Below, piece by piece: positions 45,418 to 56,939 of a DNA stretch of 64,000 bases; within the stretch, counting starts at the first letter, position 1; each line of letters opens with the position of its first letter. The DNA comes from Xenopus tropicalis. Lineage: Eukaryota; Chordata; Amphibia; Anura; Pipidae. The stretch spans positions 54,822,016 to 54,886,015 of the forward strand of contig NC_030685.2 of NCBI RefSeq assembly GCF_000004195.4, in the 5' to 3' direction. The notes beneath the pieces were generated by a model. That model was not told where the DNA came from, made no database searches, and saw nothing but the letters and a program-made list of their open reading frames with translations. Position numbers and translations under genes: made by a program.

Positions 45418-45498
45418 AGTGAAGTTGATAAGGTCATAGTGCAAATGCAGTTGTTTCTGTTTATTGATATGAATAGCTCCAGAATCATCCCTTTTTAC
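45418..45498 (-). CDS. vps8: vps8 exon 11: propeller; acceptor beside a retroelement insertion
   Basis: Acceptor gtgccaacag, donor TTCACT|GTAAGT, 81 nt, codons 305-331, phase 0 at both ends. It encodes VKRDDSGAIHINKQKQLHLH and YDLINFT. The sequence upstream of the acceptor is the poly(A) end of an inserted LINE (45515-45742), so the usual polypyrimidine tract is missing; see the separate finding. Confidence 0.94.
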
Positions 45499-45514
45499 CT
45501 GTTGGCACAAATTT

Positions 45515-45742
45515 TTTTTTTTTAATTTTTAACATTTTTATTGGGTTTTATGTGCAATCCAATCATGCAATAAAAATAGTCAAGCATTGATTCTGTAGTA
45601 TTAAGAAAAGGCATAATGAACATCACAGAAGATAGGTTGGCAATGTTATCTATTATAAATAACGCTTAAAACATAAAAATGTATAAGAGAAAAGACTGTC
45701 CGTTGTCGTGATTGCTTGTAGCTGTTGGATTGAATTAAGGTA
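45515..45742 (-). mobile_element. 5'-truncated LINE 3' end with 15-bp target duplication
   Basis: It is flanked by exact 15-bp repeats TGTTGGCACAAATTT (45500-45514 and 45743-45757). On the minus strand it ends CCCAATAAAAATG then a poly(A) tail, the mark of a poly(A)-type LINE copied by target-primed reverse transcription. Its 3' end faces vps8 exon 11 and its tail ends 17 nt from the exon. Confidence 0.9.
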
Positions 45743-45879
45743 TGTTGGCACAAATTTGGTTCATATAGAACATAGGGATGACATTGCTTGAAATATACAG
45801 AGCTGAAATAATGCAGTTCATAAGAATGAATAACTATTATGAAAGCTTTTCTTTGAAAAGTTAATCCACATTAGTGCTT

Positions 45880-45898
45880 TACCCCCCCCCCCCCCCCT
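45880..45898. repeat. Poly(C) run
   Basis: About 16 consecutive C bases. Confidence 0.85.
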
Positions 45899-46456
45899 GC
45901 CTTGGACTTGACTTCATGAATTTACCCCCAAACAAATCAAGTGTGGGGAAATAATTGCTACTGGCAGAGGAAAATAACAGCTTGGCACTGTGTAATGCGG
46001 TAGCTGCATCAAATATAGATGAGATGCTGCATGCACAGCTTTTTTTTTACATCTGGCTGAGTGATTCTCATTAACACTGTGCCAATACACAGCTGTCCTC
46101 TGCTCTATATTATAAGTATATTGCCAGCACTCAAAGTAAGCAAGGATGCAATAAAAAACAGCATGATACAGGTGGGTGTAAATTTCCTTGCTTTACCATT
46201 AAAAGTTCTATTCCACAGAAACAACTAAAAATAAAAAAACACATATAAACCTATGAGCCTACAGGAAAAGAAGTATGAGTGTATAAACAACTGCATCAAA
46301 ATGCCCCAAATCTTCCTCTATTAGGATTGCTTGCAAGCAAAAGCACAGGTTCTTGTCAGGTGATTCTTGCCTTAGGAGGCTCACTACCACATTTTCACAT
46401 GAGGACTAATAATCACCAGTGCTTGCGCAAGTACTTCTAAAAGAGATTGTGCTATT

Positions 46457-46800
46457 TTTCTCCCTTAAAGGATATGTAAACATTTATAATCTGAATGTAA
46501 TATTTTTGCAATTTACATTAATAATTTATTTTTTTCTGTCAGCGCTATTTAAGTTAAATAATTGCCAACATAATAAATGTTGTAACACCACCACCACCTG
46601 CTGGTCAGTTCCTGTAATTGTACAGTCAAGGAGATATAATTTCAGAAGGAAAACAGAGAAGTTTTCTGAGGTTTCCCTGCTCAGTAGGTCGATAGAAAAA
46701 GGCATCTGATTTCTTTCCTAAGCAGAGCAACTTCAGAACACTTCTGAAGGTAATATCTCTTTGACTGTAAAGGTACAGCAGGTGGTGCTGTTGTTTAAAT
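46457..46800. mobile_element. TTAA-type MITE with internal hairpin, copy 1
   Basis: Left end TTAAAGGATATGTAAACATT. The interior has inverted words (CAGAGAAGTTTTCTGAGG; GAGCAACTTCAGAACACTTC). Copy 2 at 51600-51892 has the complementary right end. Confidence 0.65.
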
Positions 46801-47230
46801 ATTCTTTAGTAGACAAAGTATGGAGATCCAAATTATGAAAAGACCCCTTATCCGACAGTTCCTAAGCATTCTACATAATAGATCACATACCTGTATCACG
46901 ATGTATTAAACATTACTCAACTTTATAGTACCTTATTTATAATTAACTACTCACTCCTAGTCAGGAGGTGCCTCCCATACTAGAATTCAACAAATACACC
47001 ACCATTAGAGCAAGTTTCTCTTAATTAGGGCTATTACACATGAGTGTCTCTTCATGTGATCCTGTGCAATGGCTTCTATGTGTTCCACAGCACAGAAATG
47101 TACAAGTTAACAGAACTGAACTGCTGAACACAAATCAGACACAACAAGCAGCGCTCCATCTCTATTTGCAGTGCAGTAGGTACAGCAAAGAATGGGTTCT
47201 TTATGTTTATGTTTCTAGCTGGGCTTAGTT

Positions 47231-47233
<3 letters not shown>

Positions 47234-47266
<33 letters not shown>
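47234..47266. repeat. Poly(A) tract
   Basis: About 30 A bases followed by GAGGTG; no recognisable element body upstream. Confidence 0.9.
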
Positions 47267-47268
<2 letters not shown>

Positions 47269-47734
47269 TGAAAATGGGACCCAATTGTGACTTTAACCTC
47301 ACTGCATCTTTTTTTGAGGCAAATACACAACATGTCATTGCAGTAGTTTTTACCTCAATGGATCAACTGTCATCTCATTCTCTGCTATGTCAGAGGTTGC
47401 CATGGCTACTCTATTAGTGTTTTCTGCATATCCCAATGCATTACATTTTTTAGCAGCTCTAATTATATAGCCCTGGATTTTAACCACTTATGTTTTGATT
47501 AGGTCCTACCATTGAGGCCAAAATGGCAAAGCTAATGTATATCTGCATGATAATCAGCGTCAACTAGGTGAACTAAGAGTGAACCTGATTCCATTATTAA
47601 AATTGGTTTTAGTACTTTGCTATTACTAAATGACCTAAAATTACAAAGTATATGCACTTCTGTAAACATTTGGATTGCTTTAAACAATTGTACTTTTTTA
47701 TATGCAGTAAAAAAAAAAAAGAAACAATACATAC

Positions 47735-47842
47735 TAAGAGGAAATGTACAACATCCCCCCTGCAAAATGCAAGCATGGGGTTTAGGGCTCCCTGCAAGAT
47801 AACAAAGTGCCAGGCCAGCAGTGGGACGCTGGAAGGATCCAT
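47735..47842 (-). CDS. vps8: vps8 exon 10: propeller
   Basis: Acceptor cttcctacag, donor CTCTTA|GTATGT, 108 nt, codons 269-304, phase 0 at both ends. It encodes MDPSSVPLLAWHFVILQGAL and then NPMLAFCRGDVVHFLL. The internal ILQGAL differs from the mammalian residues I remember at that point; the flanks are nearly invariant. Confidence 0.96.
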
Positions 47843-48469
47843 CTGTAGGAAGACACAACAAGTGATTAAAATATGTTTTATTACCTGGGTATCAGACAGC
47901 AGCATCTGCTAGTAAATCATCTTTGTCAGTAGATGGGCAGTAAGTGCAAATAGAGAAAAGACAAAAGGAAGTACATACAGTAGCTTTGCCAAATGTTTAC
48001 TTAGCAGAAGTGGGAGTGAAAGTTACCAACCAAACGGAGACACAGTGCTAATCTTTTATCCCACAGAAAAGTTACTTATGTACAAGGGTATCTGTTGTGC
48101 TTATGCAAGAGTAATATTTTAAATATGGTTTGGTGACTTATCTACTCTTTTAATTTTAGGTGTTGACTTAGGTCTCATCAACAACATGGTGTAAACTAAC
48201 ATTCAATCGACATTGTGTCCCACTAAGTCAGTTTTGCATTTGGTCTGACTAGAAGATCAGTTATTGGTGGCCTCCAGCAAGTCTCTAGCCCCTAAAAAAG
48301 TACAATAAATTCTTTCGTCTTCATGATATGAAAAATATAGGTGCTTATAAGTCGGATGGCCCACAGGACATTGAGATCTCAAAAGCCTCTGCTTTTTTTT
48401 TTATTTCTTAAGGTAAAGTACTACCAGCTGACACTGTAATTTTCTTGAATTCTCCTTAAAAGGATTGCT

Positions 48470-48720
48470 TTCTTCTTAAGATGGTCATACACGGGAAGCT
48501 AAAAGCTGCTGATGGACAGAGTTGGCCCAGAGACGGGCCTGCCAGACTGATATCTGGTTAAAAATTGGTCAGATGTCAATCGGTCAGGTATAAACATCGG
48601 CTTGTTCATGCAGTCCTTGCATCCCATCAATGTGATCTGATCGTTTGGCCTGAGGGCTGAACTACTGTATGAATGCAATATCGCCCACCTCTAGGTTAGC
48701 ATATGGGGGAAAGATCTGCA
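48470..48720. repeat. Interspersed repeat, inverted relative to 29600-29910
   Basis: GATGGTCATACACGGGAAGC through ATCGCCCACCTCTAGGTTAG. Confidence 0.6.
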
Positions 48721-49544
48721 TGTTTTGTGACCACAATGAGGACACAACCATCACAGTTGCTGGGAGTTGCATGGAAAGAGTGCAAACTGCATCTAAAAAG
48801 CAAATAAAACCTTTACATGGCAGAATTTGATAGGATTTGTAGTTTGTTTTAAACATAACCCTGTATCAAATGTCTATCCATTCTGTTAAGCAAGGAGCAT
48901 ACAAAGACAGTGTAGACTGCAAGGGCTCGCCTTTACTAGGATGGCTGATTCTTCTGTGCTACATTCGCTTTGCTCGTTTGCATATATATTAATACTGAGA
49001 GAAGGTCACAGAGGGGGAACTTGCTGATAATAAATTGAAAAGGAAGACACATTTAGCAGTTCATATCCAATTACCAATGCAGAAAAGTGTTGAATGGAGT
49101 TGATTAACATCCCCACTGCTGGAGTGCCATTAATTTATTTGCAGAGAGTTCACCACAGTCCTGTGTATTTCCAGAGACCAAAGTATCAGCCGCACTTGAT
49201 GCCTGGTAAGAAAAGCCTTACCCACTAATTTCACTTTGATACCATATATTTAACTATACCAACTGACTATTCACCAATGGCAAGGGAAACCTATAAAACT
49301 GCATTTTTAAGATTTCTGCAGTGTGCTAGTGATAAAATGGTAGCAGAAAAGTGCCACAGGGAGAACAGGACCTAGTTTGTGGTGTGGAGAAAATGGCATC
49401 CGCTGCATCTGTGGCCATCACCCATTACCACAGCGTAGAATACCAGCTCCTACACAGATTACAGAAATGCAGAATAAATGAGTCCCTAAAAAGGTGCAAA
49501 GGTTAAATAATATTGGCCCTACTGACCATGTGATTTTTGAAAAA

Positions 49545-49750
49545 GAGAACCCAGAGACAGCCCCGGATTTCTTAGCCGGGTGCCCCGAGGCCACCTCCAA
49601 GTGGGGAGAGGTCCCCACTGCTCCATATGGGAGAAAAAATTCTAAATTTCGGTGTGGCGGTGTGGCAGTGCGGCATGCCGCCCCTAAATTTATGCCACCC
49701 TAGGCCCGGGCCTTTATGGCCTTGCCACAAATCCAGGCCTGCCCAGAGAG
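49545..49750. mobile_element. GC-rich MITE, probable hAT type
   Basis: Inverted ends CAGCCCCGGATTTCT and AAATCCAGGCCTG; GC-rich body with GGGTGCCCCGAGGCC. Target duplication not resolved. Confidence 0.6.
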
Positions 49751-49859
49751 CTACAGTGGCATTGCTAAGCCAAATTACAGCCAGATTACTTTCTATACAC
49801 CAACAATTCTATACGATTAATAATCTAATACTAATATGTTTATCAAGTGATCAATTTAA

Positions 49860-50050
49860 GGTAGGCATACACTGATTGTTAAAAGCTGCTGACAGACCAC
49901 ACTGGCAGAGTATGTGCCTGTGTATGGGGCCCTCTGACAGGACTACTCAACCAATATTTGTGACAAAATCAGCCAGATGTTGATTGGGCAGGTTTAAAAA
50001 TTCTATGCAAAGAGCGCATCGGCTCATTGATGCAATCCTTGCCCTGACAG
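49860..50050. repeat. Partial copy of the 29600/48470 repeat
   Basis: GGCATACACTGATTGTTAAA and CATTGATGCAATCCTTG-type words; it ends 25 bp from vps8 exon 9. Confidence 0.5.
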
Positions 50051-50074
50051 CCTTACAATAAAAAAAAAAGTTAC

Positions 50075-50134
50075 CCGTCCATAGGGAAAGGTCATCCAGA
50101 CTTTCAGAGAGGGTTTCAAGCCAATGACAAGAAT
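50075..50134 (-). CDS. vps8: vps8 exon 9: propeller
   Basis: Acceptor gttttctag, donor GGACGG|GTAACT, 60 nt, codons 249-268, both ends phase 0. It encodes ILVIGLKPSLKVWMTFPYGR, conserved across vertebrate VPS8. Confidence 0.96.
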
Positions 50135-50139
50135 CTAGA

Positions 50140-51358
50140 AAACAAATAAACAATGTTATCATATTGCTCAAGAAGGTGAGCCAAACACATTACAATTACA
50201 ATCTTTCCCATGACCACTGGTAAATATTAGTGAAGAAGGGTCAACGTTGCTTTTGTCTGGTGACAGTGATAAGAAATTCCAAAAACTTCCATCTACTGGG
50301 TAATACACCATAATGCAAATTTTACAGATCAGCAACCAACCAGATATTTCTTTTCATTATTCTAGCTGCGCTATAACAATTACAAAGGCAGAAGGATCAT
50401 TTTAAAGGAGGCGTATAGTATAAAAAAAATATTCTCTATCTTGCAGGCAATTATGAATAATATATGGTGCTGGTTTCACTTTAAAATTTTAAAAGTAATA
50501 CAATCTGTCTATCTTTACTGAAGACCCTCAGGTCCCTGTTGTGTTTTAAATGAGGGGTAGGTAAGTCCTAACAGTCCCTGCCAGAAGCACAGTAGGAGAG
50601 TGATAGGCAGTCACAGCCTTGCTGTCACACAAGCAAAGACAGGCATCAGTTCCCTATCGAGTCAGCCTAGCTGCTGATTCGTCCCTATCCTACAGTGCTG
50701 AGTGCCACCAGCCTCCCTGCACAGCCTGGGAAAGAAGGCAGCAGGAAGTGGAACAGATAGGCAGAACAAGCAGGCTTTTGAAGAAATTTTTAAGAAATCA
50801 ACCCAAAATACTTCTTTCTAAAGCACATTCCTTCTATATATAATTCATTGGCACAATACTGTTTTCCACACACCTTTAACGGAAAAACATGTTGTAGTGC
50901 GTTGTAGTGCGTGTTGTAGGGGCTGTGATTTCTTGTAGATGTTTTCTCACATTTCTCGAATTTTATACATGAGTTGGTGATCGTTAGAAAAATTCACAAG
51001 TCTCAGCTTCTTCTTTAAACTGACTGCTGGTTAGTTATTACGGGCTAAGATAGCACATACTTACAGCTGTTGTAAAGCTAAAATTATGTACAGCCATGTG
51101 AAAGCATAAGAATAAGTAAAGTGACGCTGCAAATCTCCATGAGTTTGTAAAATTACATCTTTAGCTTTGGGACAATGTAGCACATGAAAATACTTTTTGG
51201 TCTGCTCCCTTAGAAGGAAACCAATCATTTTATGTATTACGGAAATGATGGGCATCCTTCTGCAGAAACCATGTCTGAATATGAATGCTAAATGTGTGCA
51301 TTTAACTTGTCTGCTAGACATAAATATTGAAGTTAGAGACGAGTAAAGCTTTCTGCAC
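50140..51358. other. Intron between exons 9 and 8, partial TTAA repeat only
   Basis: TTTTAAAGGAGGCGTATAG near 50410 may be a MITE end. Nothing else recognised. Confidence 0.4.
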
Positions 51359-51512
51359 CTTGGTTAGAGATGCCATGGCCAGCAATGAGTAGTGGGTTAT
51401 TGGGTGATCGCGTAGCTCAGCTTTGGTATGCAGAGGTTCAATACAGCAAACTTCTCCCTTGGATCCACTGAAAAGGCAACGGGACTCACAGGTTCGCACT
51501 CCCATTACTCTC
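51359..51512 (-). CDS. vps8: vps8 exon 8: propeller, RTCESRCLFSGSKGEVCC region
   Basis: Acceptor gtcattacag, donor ACCAAG|GTGCAG, 154 nt, codons 197-248. It encodes VMGVRTCESRCLFSGSKGEV and ends THYSLLAMASLTK, both highly conserved. The donor GTGCAG is the least consensus-like of the set. Confidence 0.97.
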
Positions 51513-51599
51513 CTGTAATGACAAAAGGCAGGCCAGTTTTATGTGTAAATTATTTTAAGAATACACTTTAGAAAATATGTACTGCATATACACATATAC

Positions 51600-51893
51600 A
51601 CACACACCCGCATGTTCAGAAAGAAAACAGAGAATTCCTCTGATGTTGCTCTGTTCAGGAAATGAGAAAGGTTGTCTGAGGTTTCTAATCTCTTTTCTGA
51701 ACAGAGCAACATCAGACAAGTTCTACTTCTGTGCAGATGGAAATCTGACCAGCAGGTAAGTTACGAAGCTTATAATAAAGGATGTTTAAAAACAGCCCAA
51801 TAGCTATGAAAGAGAAAAAAATAATGTAAAAAACTTGGAAAAGCACTCTGAGCAATTTTACATTTTTAATATTTATATATCCTTTAAGTGCTG
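51600..51893. mobile_element. TTAA-type MITE with internal hairpin, copy 2
   Basis: Inverted words CTGATGTTGCTCTGTTCAGG and CTGAACAGAGCAACATCAG form a hairpin. The right end ATATATCCTTTAA matches the left end at 46457 when inverted. Confidence 0.7.
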
Positions 51894-52443
51894 ATTATGA
51901 AAATTAGGATTACTCCATGCCCAAGCAGTTGGAACACACAGTGCAAATTTATCTGATTTGCACATTTGACTACTTCTGTGAAGAAATTTCCATCACTTCA
52001 AGAGATTGCAAGACACATTTCAAGAGCACAACATAGTCTTAAATCAGCCATAATATATATCACTTGTGGTGCAAAGTGGGTTCTGAGTAAGCCAGATATG
52101 GGAGACCAGAGATCATCCTGTAATGCATATGGTGCAGGCTGCAGAGAATGGCAAGACTAACTGCACCTAGATATAAGTAAATAAGGATATACTTGCAATT
52201 GTAAAGTAAAAAGAACACTCTAATAAAACCTTGGGCCATGCAAGAACAACTGCTATTTCAGAAATACGCACCAACTAAAAAACACCATAACTGGCCGCCA
52301 CCTACCTCCCCCATAATAGGACACAAAACATACTATATAAGCGTATTAGTGTCTAACCCCACCAAGTACATCTTTTGATTTGGGAAGGCAGAAATCCATA
52401 GGTCATACGATAAGTCACTGATAAGCTTAACAAAGGCACTTAC

Positions 52444-52511
52444 TTAAAAGTTAACTCGAATACGGATCCTCCACTATCATTGCAGACTGCAAGAGTTGGG
52501 TCATCTGTGAA
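52444..52511 (-). CDS. vps8: vps8 exon 7: propeller
   Basis: Acceptor tttctaaag before TTCACAG, donor TTTTAA|GTAAGT, 68 nt, codons 175-197. It encodes FTDDPTLAVCNDSGGSVFEL. A second AG seven nt further in (TTCACAG) looks usable, but it would drop the conserved FTD and break the frame, so the outer site was chosen. The end is phase 2. Confidence 0.95.
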
Positions 52512-52833
52512 CTTTAGAAAATGCCCCAAATTTAGTTTTTTTGCTTGTTAAAAAAAAAAAAGCTGCATGTAGTATATAAAATGAGCAGATTACCGAGCTA
52601 GAAAAGAAAAAAAAGGTGATTATAAGCTTGAAATGTCTCTCAAAATATAACCACCATATTTTTCTAAAGTCAATCTCCACTAATTTAAATCAAAGGTCAG
52701 ATAATAGATATTCCAAAACAGGATCAGAAGGCAAATAATGCAGTCTCTCCAAGTAAGGCAGCAGTAGTCAGAAGCTCATTGTGTATCTGCTAGTATAAGG
52801 CAGCATAGTTACCTTAAAAAAGCATAATGTTAC

Positions 52834-52920
52834 CTTGATATGTAAAATTGCAGTTCCAGGAGGGTGGGCATCTGTTATGGTTCTTAAAAGTTTACCACCA
52901 GCCAGGTCCCACATGGTAAT
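52834..52920 (-). CDS. vps8: vps8 exon 6: WD blade with MWDL motif
   Basis: Acceptor ccctctccacag, donor ATCAAG|GTAACA, 87 nt, codons 146-174. ITMWDLAGGKLLRTITDAHP is the clearest WD40 signature in the gene (MWDL, then DAHP). Both ends are phase 0. Confidence 0.97.
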
Positions 52921-53189
52921 CTGTGGAGAGGGATTTAACCATGATGTATGGGGTTAATGTATTTAACTTTTCTCAATGTAATAAGGCTGCTTAACACATT
53001 TCTTTACTAATGAAGGTGATTGTAGTCTACAGAAAAAGAGTGTCTGTTTGAGCTTTCAAAAGAAGTAGGGTATAAAGTTAGCAATAAAATTAAACCATAA
53101 GGCTAATGCACATGTGGCATTTCTAAAAATCCACTCAGCAGCACTATTACACCAGTTAAAGCAGAAGGTATGGTAAATATCACTGGGGG

Positions 53190-53545
53190 TACCAAATGTT
53201 AGGCACCCCCCTCAGTAATTGTAATCACTTACATGAAACCCGGGCATCGGCAAGGGGTAGCTGCAAGACATTTATCCTCTTCCTTCTTCGCGGCACTTGC
53301 ACATGTGCAGTATAGTCAAAAGCTGAACAAAAAAAAATTTAGCTTTTTCATTCAACTGCGCATGTGTAGGCCCCTGGATCCGAAGATGCTGTCTCGCAGC
53401 TACCCCAGGCTGGTGCAGTTTTCTCCTAACAGGAGCAGCAGCCCAGGGTAAAAGGTAAGCGATTAAAGCCACTGGGCAGTGGGCACTGGGCAACATGTTG
53501 GCACCCCCCAGTGACGTAGCTTTTCCTTCTCCACATCGAAATGCA
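53190..53545. repeat. MITE-like repeat, second copy of 32175-32530
   Basis: GGCACCCCCCTCAGTAATTG at the left; AGTTTTCTCCTAACAGGAGC and AAGGTAAGCGATTA at the right. Confidence 0.75.
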
Positions 53546-53764
53546 GCAGGACCCACTGACGGCTGAGTAGAGCAAATCACCTACCTGATAGTGCTCATAC
53601 ACATGGGCATTTGTGTTTGCTGTGTGGTAGATTTCATATGAGTTCCATCATATGGCAACATAGGCAATTACATCTGCATTCACGGTGCCCTTGGGTACAG
53701 ACCCATGGAGATACCCAGATCAGCTCGTACCTCCAAAAAAAAAATCAGCGGGCAAATACAGATA

Positions 53765-53946
53765 CAAACACACATGTAAGGGCTCGAGTTGCCACCTTTT
53801 CAGGAAAACAGCCTTCCTGTATTTTTTTACTACTAACATCAGCATCCTTTTTATTGGCCAGGGTGGCATTATTTTTCAACCTATGGGAAAAAGGCAGATC
53901 ACTATCGAGCTGGAATCGAACCACTAAGCTATCGAAGGGATCGCCA
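53765..53946 (-). mobile_element. tRNA-derived SINE, copy 1 (deleted head)
   Basis: The minus strand reads CTTCGATAGCTTAGTGGTTC then GATTCCAGCTCGATAG: an A-box-like segment fused to a B-box-like segment, with the anticodon arm missing. The body continues to AAGGTGGCAACTCGAGCCCT. Confidence 0.75.
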
Positions 53947-53998
53947 GCTGCAACAGTCTCAGACTGCCTCCTAACTGTGCTCTTTTTGCCAGCAGAAA

Positions 53999-54213
53999 TG
54001 AACACATGTGTAAGGGATTGGGTTGCCATCTTATCTGGAAAAAAAAATACCGGCCTGTCTATATTTTTATCCTTACTCCCTTTTTATGGGCTAGAGTGGC
54101 ATTATTTTTTGGACCCTGGGGAAAAAAGGCAGATCACCTTTGAGCTGGATTCTATCCAGCGCCGTCAGGATTTTAAGTCCCCGCTCTACCGCTGAGCTAT
54201 CGAATGGATCGCC
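53999..54213 (-). mobile_element. tRNA-Tyr-like SINE, copy 2
   Basis: The minus strand near 54208-54137 reads TTCGATAGCTCAGCGGTAGA, then GCGGGGACT, a degraded anticodon region, GGCGCTGGATAGAATCC and AGCTCAAAGG. Order and spacing match vertebrate tRNA-Tyr (A box, anticodon arm, B box, acceptor complement). The body ends in the same sequence as copy 1. It is not a functional tRNA: the B box is altered (GGATAGAATCC) and the anticodon is lost. Confidence 0.8.
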
Positions 54214-54904
54214 AGTTACAGCTCAGACAGGCTCTTAACTGTGCCCTATTTGCCTATGAAGCAGCAAAATGGGACAAACTACAAACAGCAAGACATCCCA
54301 TAGCCATGACTTTAGCTGAGCTAAGTAAATGCTGCCCTAATTGCAATTTTATTTGCATGGTGTCAGTGCAGCCCTGCAACATGCAGTTAGTAGAGGTACT
54401 AAATGACTCCTGCCTGTAGTTGGGGAATGATGGGAGCTACAAGATGCAGCTATAGTTTATACAGGAGCTGTGTCCAGCTCCATGTTGGTTTGAGGTCAGT
54501 TGGTTTGAGGTGAGAGCTCTGAGCAGACAATCAAGTTCTCCCACAGGCTTTGTGTATGTGGCCATTACTGAGCTAAAAATAGGAAAGAGTCTCAAACTGT
54601 AGCCACAAAGTAGGAAGCACAGAATTGTCAAGAATGTCATTGTACGCTGTCGCCTTGAGATTAAAACCTGAAATGGAACTAGAAGCTCTACCCAAAAGAA
54701 TGGGAAACAGCCACAAACAATTAGGGGGGCATTTACTAACGGCATTTTTTTAATGTTTCTTTGCTCGTATTTTTAGACGTTTTCAGGGTTTTTTTACACA
54801 TTCGCTTGTGCAACAATACAAAAAAGTTGCTGTTTTTGCATTTTTTCTGCTTTTTTCAATTTGTAAATTTTAATAAATGACTAGACATTAGTAATTTTGA
54901 AGAC

Positions 54905-55050
54905 ACCACACACAACAAATTGTGGTGCACACTAAAAATTTTGTGCAAAAAAAAAATTTTGTATTTATTCTGACCTGAGCCGGTTTAAAATGTGCACACA
55001 AAATATTTTTTTTGCACACATAGCCAAGAAGTAATAAGAGGGAACATTGT
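54905..55050. repeat. GTGCACA/TTCTGACCTG family repeat
   Basis: Shares AATTGTGGTGCACAC and TTGTATTTATTCTGACCTG with 37430-37500 and others. Confidence 0.65.
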
Positions 55051-55378
55051 TAAGGAGGGAAGGGAATGGGCATGGCAGAGGCAGGCCTCTACCTAAAAGG
55101 AGATGATCAGCCAGGGAGAGGGTCAAAGAAGGGAGGGATCGACAGGCTTGTCACCAGAACAAATTTACCAGTAAATATATATTGCTGATAAATTTGTAAT
55201 ACCGGCAATGGCCCTAGTCAAATACCCCCTGGGTGGCAACCTTACCAGGAAAACACGTAGTGAGTTCTCAGAAAACTAAAAATCTGGAGTATTTTAAGCC
55301 TACCCTACTTAAATTAAAGAGGGAATGAAAATGCTATGCAATTTTGGTGCTGGTGAAGCTTGTAAAAGCTGTACATAC

Positions 55379-55503
55379 CTGTCCTTTGGCAAAGCCACAG
55401 AGTAATCTGGAGCAGTCACTGTTGATACTGAGAGCAGAGACAGCTCCATATTGTGCCCCTACTGCTGTGCTCCCCAGGCAGAGCCTCATGGCCTGATTGG
55501 TGT
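55379..55503 (-). CDS. vps8: vps8 exon 5: propeller blade
   Basis: Acceptor ttttcctcag, donor GGACAG|GTATGT, 125 nt, codons 104-145. It encodes TNQAMRLCLGSTAVGAQYG and then ALSINSDCSRLLCGFAKGQ, a WD-type blade with the GFAKGQ turn. The start is phase 1 and the end phase 0. Confidence 0.96.
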
Positions 55504-56626
55504 CTGAGGAAAATAGAAAACAATGATTTACTGCAAATCTAGAATCCAACAGAAACCTACGTCGGGCTTCCTTTAACTTAATGAGCATATTTAATAATTG
55601 AAGATTCTGTGAAGGTCACTAACTACAACAACTACCCTGCAATAAGTTTGGGAGTTTTTCTTATTTTCACATTTATACATGTGCAAAGCAAAATGGAGTG
55701 ATATGTAGGCCCTGCAGAATATTTATGGGAGAAAAAATAACATTTTCCAAGGCAGGTAATCATTTTGCTGTCAGCGAGTCACAAAACAGAATTGCGTTAT
55801 GAGCAGAAACTGTCCAAGCTACCAATATAAATGGCTGCCATGGATATTATTTTTTGTACTATAACAACAGCTTGCAAGCTGCATCTTAGTTATGAAGTCC
55901 CAATGCTTTTTAGATATAGGATCAGATTCATTTATGTTTGTGGTCGTGTTTCGACAAAAATTCATCAAAACACCACAACAACAAAAGATTAATTGAACTG
56001 CTACTCAGTATTTATTTTTCACTACTTTAAAAAATATGCTTGGCTCTTGAGCAAACATTACATTTTCACACTTAAATATATAAGTCCATAAAGACCCCAA
56101 CTAAATGTCAGTAAATGAATGCTGAGAAACACAAGGCATATGCAATTAATATACAGGCACTTGGCATGCAGAGCACGGCATATCATACCTTTGCCTTTTA
56201 AGGTCCATGGGGTAAAGATATAGAAGCAGAGAAAAAGGCAACATATTACTAAGACCAGTAAAACAATAATATTGTTTCCTCCTGCTTTACCAATAACAGG
56301 TTTTCCCCAACTTAACTGTCCATGTTTTTTTTATATACAGAGAGAGCATGGGGATTAACAACATTTTAGAGCTTTGAAGGGGGTGCCTTAGAGTGATCTT
56401 GTTCCATTTCAAACAATTGCAGAGAACTTGGTTATACATTATACACAGTAGCGTGAACATTACAAAGCCCTATGATCCATCTGTTTCTCAAACAGAAGCT
56501 GTTAAGTCAAACATTACCTTCTGTTCTATCCAAGACAACCTACCTAACATTTATGTTCCCTTAAACAGAAGCATGGAAGTCTCCAGATGTTACAGGGGCA
56601 ACCCAAATAATCTGTTGCCTATAGAA
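55504..56626. other. Intron, no recognised feature
   Basis: A plus-strand frame at 56393-56653 overlaps the edge of a MITE and matches no family. Confidence 0.4.
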
Positions 56627-56936
56627 CAGTGTTCCCCAACCAGTTGCTTGTGAGCAACATGTTACTCACCAACCCCTTGGATGTTGCTCCCAGTGGCCTC
56701 AAAGCAGGTGCTCATTTTTAAATTTCTGGTAATGAGGCAAATTTTGGTTGATTAAAAAACAAGTATAATGCCAAGCAGAGCATTCTGTAGACTGCCATCC
56801 ACATGGGGGCTATTAAGTAGCCAATTATACTGTAGCTCTTAATGGCACACCCAGGAACCTTTTTCATGCTTGTGTTGCTCCCCAAAACTTTTTCCATTTA
56901 AAGTGGCTCACGGGTATAAATGGTTGGGGATCCCTG
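56627..56936. mobile_element. hAT MITE, CAGTGATCCCCAACC family, copy 3
   Basis: Ends CAGTGTTCCCCAACC and GGTTGGGGATCCCTG; flanking octamers ctatagaa and ctactgaa agree at six of eight positions. Confidence 0.87.
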
Positions 56937-56939
56937 CTA

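Larger units (their letters stand above)
53586..54722. repeat. Composite interspersed repeat, copy 3 (longest)
   Basis: Shares both flanks with copies at 23640 and 36815 and additionally contains two SINE copies in its middle. A gggg-type MITE end (GGGGGGCATTTACTAACGG) begins at 54722. Confidence 0.8.

Noticed and set aside
52504..52510. Inner AG (TTCACAG) as the acceptor of vps8 exon 7
   Set aside because: It would remove conserved F-T and shift the frame; the outer AG fits vertebrate VPS8 exactly.
54137..54210. Possible functional tRNA-Tyr gene on the minus strand
   Set aside because: The B box is altered, the anticodon arm is degraded and the sequence continues into a SINE body; treated as tRNA-derived SINE.
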